Origin: Enterobacter sp. ENT03
GTDB taxonomy: Bacteria; Pseudomonadota; Gammaproteobacteria; Enterobacterales; Enterobacteriaceae
NCBI RefSeq assembly: GCF_019218745.1
Contig: NZ_JAHUXA010000004.1
Location: 161,433 to 225,432, forward strand
DNA length: 64,000 nucleotides
Direction of reading: 5' to 3'
Positions 58,668-64,000 of the stretch are shown here, piece after piece. The position numbers were made by a program, and so were the translations under genes. How positions within the stretch are numbered: position 1 is the stretch's first letter; each line of letters starts with the position of its first letter. The notes under the pieces were generated by a model, which saw nothing but the letters and a program-made list of their open reading frames with translations, had not been told where the DNA came from and ran no database searches.

Positions 58668-60065
58668 ATGAAATACGCATTTCCCGCGCATTTTTGGTGG
58701 GGCAGCGCGAGTTCCGCACTGCAAACCGAAGGGGAAAGCCAGCACGGCGGTAAAAGCGCAACGACATGGGATCACTGGTACGCCAGCCAGCCGTGGCGCT
58801 TTCATCAGCAGGTAGGGCCTGCCGATACCTCGACGTTTTATCAGCACTGGCGTGAAGACATCGCGCTGATGAAACAGCTGAACCACAACAGTTTCCGCAC
58901 CTCGATCAGCTGGTCACGGCTGATCCCGGACGGAACCGGCGAGGTGAATCCGCAGGCGGTGGCGTTTTACAACAATGTCATCGACGAGCTGCTGGCGCAG
59001 GGGATCGCGCCGTTTATTACCCTGTTCCACTTCGATATGCCGATGGTGATGCAGGAGAAAGGCGGCTGGGAAAACCGCGAGGTGGTCGAGGCGTTCAGCC
59101 GTTACGCGCAGGTCTGTTTTGAGCTGTTCGGCGATCGCGTGATGCACTGGTTTACCTTCAACGAGCCGATTGTGCCGGTGGAAGGCGGTTATCTGTATGA
59201 CTTCCATTACCCGAACGTGGTGGATTTCAAACGCGCGGCCACCGTAGCCTATAACACGGTGCTGGCCCATGCGTCGGCGGTGCGGGCGTTCCGCGCCGGT
59301 CACTATGCCGGGGAAATTGGCATCGTGCTGAACCTGACGCCGTCGTACCCGCGTTCGCAGCATCCGGCGGATGTAACTGCCGCGCACCATGCCGATCTGC
59401 TGTTTAACCGCAGCTTCCTCGACCCGGTGCTGAAAGGCGAATATCCGCCTGATCTGGTGTCGCTGCTGAAAGAGTACGATCAGCTGCCCGCCTGCACACC
59501 GGAAGACGGCGCGCTGATCGCCGAAGGAAAAATCGACCTGCTGGGCATTAACTATTACCAGCCGCGTCGGGTGAAATGCCGTGAAAACGCCGTCAACCCG
59601 CAGTCGCCGTTTATGCCGGAGTGGTTGTTTGATTATTACGAGATGCCAGGCCGCAAAATGAATCCGTATCGCGGCTGGGAAATTTACGAGCCGGGTATTT
59701 ACGACATTCTGACCAATTTACGCGTCAATTATGGCAACCCACGCTGCTTTATTTCTGAAAACGGCATGGGCGTAGAAAATGAACAGCGCTTTGTTGCGGA
59801 GGGCAAAATTAATGACGATTACCGCATTGAATTTGTATCCGGGCATTTGAAGTGGCTGCATAAAGGGATCAGCGAAGGCTGTAATTGCCTCGGTTATCAC
59901 ATGTGGACCTTTATTGATAACTGGTCCTGGTGTAACGGCTATAAAAACCGCTACGGTTTTGTCCAGCTGGATCTGAAAACCCAGACGCGTACCGTCAAAA
60001 AAAGCGGGGAATGGTTTGCCGCCACCTCAGCCAACAATGGTTTTAACGAAGAGTCTTTATCATGA
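58668..60065 (+). CDS. 6-phospho-beta-glucosidase (GH1)
   Basis: 465-aa retaining GH1 enzyme: AFPAHFWWGSASSALQTEGE at the start, RTSISWSRLIPDG, the acid/base Glu in MHWFTFNEPIVPVEGG, and the nucleophile Glu in RCFISENGMGVENE. It hydrolyses the 6-phospho-beta-glucosides made by the neighbouring PTS. AAGGAG (58653-58658) supports the ATG at 58668 rather than the one at 58647 that overlaps the EIIC stop. Its end overlaps EIIA by 4 bp (ATGA). Confidence 0.93.
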   Translation: MKYAFPAHFWWGSASSALQTEGESQHGGKSATTWDHWYASQPWRFHQQVGPADTSTFYQHWREDIALMKQLNHNSFRTSISWSRLIPDGTGEVNPQAVAFYNNVIDELLAQGIAPFITLFHFDMPMVMQEKGGWENREVVEAFSRYAQVCFELFGDRVMHWFTFNEPIVPVEGGYLYDFHYPNVVDFKRAATVAYNTVLAHASAVRAFRAGHYAGEIGIVLNLTPSYPRSQHPADVTAAHHADLLFNRSFLDPVLKGEYPPDLVSLLKEYDQLPACTPEDGALIAEGKIDLLGINYYQPRRVKCRENAVNPQSPFMPEWLFDYYEMPGRKMNPYRGWEIYEPGIYDILTNLRVNYGNPRCFISENGMGVENEQRFVAEGKINDDYRIEFVSGHLKWLHKGISEGCNCLGYHMWTFIDNWSWCNGYKNRYGFVQLDLKTQTRTVKKSGEWFAATSANNGFNEESLS

Positions 60066-60364
60066 TCGAATTAGAAGAAGCGGTAATGGAAATTATCGTT
60101 AATGCCGGGCAGTCCCGCAGCCTGTGCTTTGAAGCCCTGCGCGCCGCGCGCGCGGGCAACATCGACGAAGCCAAAAGCCTGCTGCGCGAGGCCGACGGTT
60201 ATTCGCGCCAGGCGCACCATATGCAGACCAAACTGATTGAGCAGGATGCAGGCGAAGCCCGCCAGCCGATGACATTAATTATGGTTCATGCCCAGGACCA
60301 TTTAATGACCTCATTACTGGCTCGCGAATTATCGGAAGAAATCGTCCAGCTTTATCAACGTTAA
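60062..60364 (+). CDS. PTS lactose/chitobiose-family EIIA component
   Basis: 100-aa helical EIIA (trimeric family): IELEEAVMEIIVNAGQSRSL, ARAGNIDEAKSLLREADG, and MVHAQDHLMTSLLARELSEE with the phosphorylated His in the HAQDHLMT motif. It completes the permease. The order EIIB-EIIC-GH1-EIIA differs from chbBCA, where EIIA follows EIIC. Confidence 0.92.
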   Translation: MIELEEAVMEIIVNAGQSRSLCFEALRAARAGNIDEAKSLLREADGYSRQAHHMQTKLIEQDAGEARQPMTLIMVHAQDHLMTSLLARELSEEIVQLYQR

Positions 60365-60514
60365 TTTATTTATCAGATAACGGAGAAATCGTTACGAGAA
60401 TATTTTAATACAGCTGTACCCTCAAATAATATGACATGGTGATAGCACAATTATTCCGTTCAATACGGACGGGATGATTATTGTCTGAAAATAATTTACT
60501 ACATTGAGACAAAC

Positions 60515-61894
60515 ATGAAATTAAATAAAAAACTTCCAGTGGCTCTGGCGGTCATGGCGGCGCTTTGCTCAGGAAACGTGGTAGCACAAGAGTTTACGCA
60601 GGAACAGATCGACGCCATCGTGGCAAAAGCGGTGGATAAAGCCCTGGCGGAACGTCAGGCCAAAATGGACGCGGCCATTGCGAAGAAAGCCGACGTCATT
60701 ACCGAACCGCAAAGCGCTGCGCAGACGCCGGATATGGCGATCCCGTTCGGCGTGAAGTTCACCGGCTATGCGCGTTACGGCGCGCAGTTCCAGAGCGGCG
60801 ATCAGAAATTTGTCGGCGTCGATGGCTCCTATAACGGCTCCTCGGCGATCGGTCGTCTGGGTAACGAAGGCAACGGCGGCGAATTCCAGCTTTCCAAAGC
60901 CTTTAAAGGCTCCAACGGCGCGATCTGGGACATCAACGTGATGATCGATCACTGGGGCGACGAGGTGAACCTGAAAAAAGCCTACGCCGGGGTGACCAAC
61001 ATTCTGGAATCCAACCCGAATGCCTATATCTGGGCGGGTCGTGACTTCCACCAGCGTCCACAACAGGGCATCAACGACTACTTCTGGATGAACCATGATG
61101 GCCAGGGCGCGGGGATCAAAAACTTCGACATCGGCGGCGTGCAGTTTGACGTGGCAACCGTGGCGGCAGTGGAATCCTGTAGCCCGGAAGTGATGAATGA
61201 CGAAGGTAACCCGTCACGCATCACCTGTACCGGCGGCTCCGGCACCGGCGATAAAGGCAACTATGCCGTCACCTCAAAAATTCACGGCATGAAAGCGGGT
61301 CCGATCGACGTGGAGCTGTACGCTAACTATGGCTTTGACTCGAAAGCCGTGGACAGCGATGAGCGTCTGAAAGCCTGGCAGGGCGGCGTGGTGCTGAGCC
61401 ATACCGGTGACAACGGCGTGAATAAAGTGATCGCCCGCTACTCGGATAACTCAGATAACAGCGTCTACAACAAAACCGACGAGCTGACGGCGATCTACGC
61501 CAGCTTCGAAGGTAACTACAAGTTTACCCAACAGGCGCAGGTCGAATACCTGCTGGCGTACCACGACTATTCAAACGATGCCAACAACATCGACGATCGC
61601 CGCAACTACAACGCTATTGTGCGTCCGATGTACTGGTGGAACCAGGTGCATTCTACCTGGCTGGAACTGGGCTGGCAGAAAGTTGATTTCGACCAGGGCG
61701 GAGATAACCACGGCTGGAAAGCGACGCTGTCGCAGAACATTTCCATCGACATGGGACCGGAATTCCGTCCGATGCTGCGCTTCTACGTGACCGGCGGCAA
61801 GGTGGATAACGAACGCACCGCGCGCATCAACAACACCAGCGATGAAACGCTGGATTCGTTCAACGTTGGCGCGATGTGGGAAGCGTGGTTCTGA
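60515..61894 (+). CDS. LamB-type carbohydrate porin (BglH/ScrY-like)
   Basis: 459-aa outer-membrane maltoporin-family protein. Signal peptide KLPVALAVMAALCSGNVVA, then an N-terminal coiled-coil-like segment (about 26-60, AIVAKAVDKALAERQAKMDA) as in ScrY/BglH. The 18-stranded barrel carries GVKFTGYARYGAQFQ, WDINVMIDHWGDEVNLKKAY, AYIWAGRDFHQRPQQGINDY and the C-terminal aromatic end FNVGAMWEAWF. It lies 150 bp after EIIA and probably admits the beta-glucosides. A separate promoter cannot be excluded. Confidence 0.92.
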   Translation: MKLNKKLPVALAVMAALCSGNVVAQEFTQEQIDAIVAKAVDKALAERQAKMDAAIAKKADVITEPQSAAQTPDMAIPFGVKFTGYARYGAQFQSGDQKFVGVDGSYNGSSAIGRLGNEGNGGEFQLSKAFKGSNGAIWDINVMIDHWGDEVNLKKAYAGVTNILESNPNAYIWAGRDFHQRPQQGINDYFWMNHDGQGAGIKNFDIGGVQFDVATVAAVESCSPEVMNDEGNPSRITCTGGSGTGDKGNYAVTSKIHGMKAGPIDVELYANYGFDSKAVDSDERLKAWQGGVVLSHTGDNGVNKVIARYSDNSDNSVYNKTDELTAIYASFEGNYKFTQQAQVEYLLAYHDYSNDANNIDDRRNYNAIVRPMYWWNQVHSTWLELGWQKVDFDQGGDNHGWKATLSQNISIDMGPEFRPMLRFYVTGGKVDNERTARINNTSDETLDSFNVGAMWEAWF

Positions 61895-61910
61895 TTGGTG
61901 TGATGTGTAA

Positions 61911-61991
61911 CGCCCGGCGGCGCAGGCTTGCCGGGCCTACAAAGACGTTGCAGTACAGTCAGGTCGGGTAAGGCGCAAGCCGTTACCCGGC
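61911..61991. repeat. BIME (two REP units) after the porin gene
   Basis: REP units at 61911-61940 (CGCCCGGCGG...CCGGGCCTAC) and 61962-61991 (GGTCGGGTAAGG...CCGTTACCCGGC) in the gap between the convergent porin and nepI genes. Confidence 0.8.
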
Positions 61992-62008
61992 AGACTCACC
62001 ATTAACCC

Positions 62009-63184
62009 TCAATGCACCTCTTTTACGCGAACCTTCGCGGCCACCAGCAGGGCTGTTAACAGCATCAGGCTGCCGGAAATCACCAGCGGCGAGAGCAGAC
62101 CGAGGTTATCGAGTGCATAACCGCCGACAGCAGCGCCACAGGTATTGGCAAGCTGGATCACCGCCACCTGAAGTGATCCGGCTTTTTCTGCCTGATCGGA
62201 AAGCGAGCGGGTGATCCACGTCGACCAGCCTACCGGCACCAGCGCAAAGCCTAAGCCCCACACCATCGCAATGGCGGCGGCCACGATTTTATTACTGCCC
62301 CACATGATCAGTACCAGCGCACTGACCGCCATCACCAGCGGCGCACAGGTCAGCGCCAGCTTCAGCGATTTTTTCAGGAACAGCGATGACATAGAGGTGC
62401 CGACAAAACTGGCGATGCCGAAGCTCAGCAGCACCAGCGTCAGGCCGTCCACGTCGAACCCGGCCATGCTCATGTACACCGGGCGGATGTAGGTAAAGAA
62501 GGCGAACTGCCCGGCAAACGCCATGAAAATAGCGCACATGCCCGCGAATACGCCGGGACGTTTCAGGATGCCGAACATGTCCTGCTTGTGCTGCATCGGC
62601 TCGCCCGGCAGCGACGGCAGCGCTTTCCACACCCAGACCGTGCAGATGACGCCCATCACGGCGGCGGCGTTAAACACGTTACGCCAGCCGATAATCCCGC
62701 CAAGGAAGCTGCCCAGCGGGGCGGCGATCACCAGCGCAATAGACACTGCGCCGAAAATCACCGACAGCGCTTTCGGCACGGTACGCGCCGGCACCAGTCG
62801 CATGGTCAGTGAGGCAGACATCGCCCAGAAGCCGCCGAGCGCCAGCCCCAGACAGGCGCGGCCCAGCAGCATCAACGTGAAGTTGTTGGCAAAAGAGACC
62901 AGCAGACACGAGAGGGTCAGCAGCACGGAGAATAAAATCACCACGTAGCGCCGATCGATGGTGCGGATGGTCTGGGTAATAAACAGGCTGGCAAACATGG
63001 CGACAAATGCCGTCACCGTGACGGATTGCCCGGCCACGCCTTCGGAAATGCCTAAGTCCTGCGCCATCGGCGTTAACAGGCTGACCGGCAGAAACTCCAC
63101 CGTAATTAAGCAGGCCACGCAAAACGCGACGGCAAACACCGCCGACCAGTTTGGTCGCTGCTGTCCTTCTTTATGCTCACTCAT
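62009..63184 (-). CDS. nepI: Purine ribonucleoside efflux pump NepI
   Basis: 391-aa MFS proton antiporter exporting inosine/guanosine-type nucleosides. Twelve membrane segments; [80 protein letters not shown] and [16 protein letters not shown] are close to E. coli NepI (YicM). It re-enters the E. coli gene order after the accessory region. Confidence 0.95.
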   Translation of the reverse strand: MSEHKEGQQRPNWSAVFAVAFCVACLITVEFLPVSLLTPMAQDLGISEGVAGQSVTVTAFVAMFASLFITQTIRTIDRRYVVILFSVLLTLSCLLVSFANNFTLMLLGRACLGLALGGFWAMSASLTMRLVPARTVPKALSVIFGAVSIALVIAAPLGSFLGGIIGWRNVFNAAAVMGVICTVWVWKALPSLPGEPMQHKQDMFGILKRPGVFAGMCAIFMAFAGQFAFFTYIRPVYMSMAGFDVDGLTLVLLSFGIASFVGTSMSSLFLKKSLKLALTCAPLVMAVSALVLIMWGSNKIVAAAIAMVWGLGFALVPVGWSTWITRSLSDQAEKAGSLQVAVIQLANTCGAAVGGYALDNLGLLSPLVISGSLMLLTALLVAAKVRVKEVH

Positions 63185-63283
63185 GTCGTCCCCTGCGTCG
63201 GTATTGGCGAGAAAGTTGCGCAGTGTAACATTCTGAGTGTGACGTATTTAACGATTTAGCAACTTAAGGGCGGATTCAGGGTT

Positions 63284-63300
63284 TTCCCTCTCCCCACGGG
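63284..63300. repeat. Half of a CCCTCTCCCC-type palindromic repeat, broken by the IS element
   Basis: TTCCCTCTCCCCACGGG stops abruptly where the IS10-like terminus begins. Intact enterobacterial versions usually continue GGAGAGGG; the missing half is expected beyond the element, outside the window. Confidence 0.5.
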
Positions 63301-64000
63301 CTGAGGGATCCCCAGTAATCTGGTCATTTATTCAGGACCAGATTACTGTACTCTTTTCCCAGCACTTTCAGCGCATTAACTATACTCATCCGTCTTACCT
63401 TTCCCGGTTCGTGCCTGAGTATCGCCGCTGCCAGACTCAGATAAGACAGCGCCCGTCGTCTCACCGTGTTGGCCTGATATGCACGATGACGCTGCTTTTT
63501 CTCCGCCTGATACCCCGTCAGCCACATCACCAGACTCGCCATCGCCATCACCACACTCAGCACCTCCAGACGCCCCTTACCCTGACTTCTGCTGTACCGC
63601 AGACCGTAACCGAAGCGCGGGTTCTTCTCGTCGCGGAAGTTCTGTTCGATTTGCATCCGCCGGCTGTAGAGCTTCATTATCTGCTCCGGCTCACGCCCTT
63701 CGACATTGCTGAACAGCAGCCACGGCGTCTGTGCACTTGCCCGGTGTTCCCGGTTGGTTTTCGGCATTCCGCCCTGACCATGGCGTCCGGCTGATGGCCG
63801 TTTTTGCAGGTAAAAGCTGCCGAAGCACGGCTCGCGTGGCTTACGGGCCAGCACACCATATCCCACCCTGACCGGCTCTGAACCGGCCTGAAGGTCGCTG
63901 ATGTTCAGCCAGCGATGTGTCCCCTCCAGACGGAAGCTGACCAGCCCTCTGACCCGCCCGGTATACTGCCAGCCCAGGTGACGGACATGCCGGAACCAGT
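63301..64000 (-). mobile_element. IS4-family (IS10-like) insertion sequence, one end
   Basis: The terminus CTGAGGGATCCCCAGTAATC resembles the IS10 inverted repeat (CTGAGAGATCCCC...). The transposase stop lies 24 bp inside it. The other end and the target duplication lie beyond the window, so completeness cannot be judged. Confidence 0.75.
63324..64000 (-). CDS. IS4-family transposase, C-terminal part
   Basis: The frame is open to the window edge, about 225 residues. It has VLARKPREPCFGSFYLQKRP, PWLLFSNVEGREPEQIMKLY and YSRRMQIEQNFRDEKNPRFG, the Y-R-E-K signature of IS4-family DDE transposases with the third catalytic Glu, and ends LGKEYSNLVLNK. An initiation codon at 63866 (GTG) is only apparent; coding continues upstream (WFRHVRHLGWQYTGRVRGLV). 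Cut-and-paste transposition is expected of the family. Confidence 0.88.
   Translation of the reverse strand, partial: WFRHVRHLGWQYTGRVRGLVSFRLEGTHRWLNISDLQAGSEPVRVGYGVLARKPREPCFGSFYLQKRPSAGRHGQGGMPKTNREHRASAQTPWLLFSNVEGREPEQIMKLYSRRMQIEQNFRDEKNPRFGYGLRYSRSQGKGRLEVLSVVMAMASLVMWLTGYQAEKKQRHRAYQANTVRRRALSYLSLAAAILRHEPGKVRRMSIVNALKVLGKEYSNLVLNK

Overview
The window is a chromosomal segment from a member of the Enterobacteriaceae, of the Escherichia/Salmonella/Citrobacter/Enterobacter type. The left half follows the order known from E. coli almost gene for gene: waaP-waaG | waaA-coaD | mutM-rpmG-rpmB-radC | coaBC-dut-slmA | pyrE-rph | yicC ... yicG | ligB | gmk-rpoZ-spoT-trmH-recG | xanP-yicH ... 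yicI-yicJ | selC ... nepI. The proteins are close to but distinct from the E. coli ones. REP/BIME units and an ERIC element also point to this family. I cannot fix the genus from sequence alone.

Layout. 1-1.6 kb: start of a lipopolysaccharide core operon (waaG, waaP), without the waaQ that E. coli has next to waaA. 1.9-10.9 kb: housekeeping block (Kdo transfer, CoA, ribosomal proteins L33/L28, pyrimidine and dUTP metabolism, nucleoid occlusion, RNase PH, YicC). 11.0-13.3 kb: small accessory patch replacing E. coli dinD, with an isocitrate lyase/PEP mutase-like gene, a frameshifted ada-like gene and an acyltransferase remnant. 13.5-25.4 kb: yicG, ligB, the gmk/rpoZ/spoT/trmH/recG run, xanP and yicH. 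25.6-29.3 kb: an alpha-glucoside PTS, GH4 enzyme and RpiR-type regulator inserted between yicH and yicI. 29.4-33.5 kb: alpha-xylosidase yicI, its transporter yicJ, and tRNA-Sec (selC).

From selC (33.5 kb) to nepI (62 kb) everything is accessory compared with E. coli K-12. It contains: a small selC-island remnant (RhuM-like protein, a YlcI/YnfO-like small protein with two palindromic sites at its start, a SymE-like protein) with no integrase; a GlxA-type regulator divergent from an HD-domain protein; an iron-type ABC importer divergent from an MFS transporter with a Fur-box-like site between them; a complete D-glucosaminate system (mannose-family PTS, ammonia lyase, aldolase and a LevR-type sigma-54 activator with an exact -24/-12 promoter); a two-gene operon of PTS EIICB plus FAD-dependent oxidoreductase; a LysR gene and a nitroreductase separated by a rearranged cassette of STM2901-like and DUF1493-like genes; and a LacI-controlled beta-glucoside operon (Lac-family PTS, GH1, LamB-type porin). 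nepI follows, and the window ends in an IS10-like element.

The accessory half is mainly sugar import and sugar-phosphate processing, with PTS permeases of three families. The least explained structures are the 53.2-54.95 kb cassette (a 468-bp tandem repeat bounded by 100-bp copies of the lysR promoter region, plus a lysR remnant shortened by two in-frame deletions at short repeats), the EIICB/FAD-oxidoreductase pair with an orphan palindromic operator, and the tandem operators beside the SymE-like gene.
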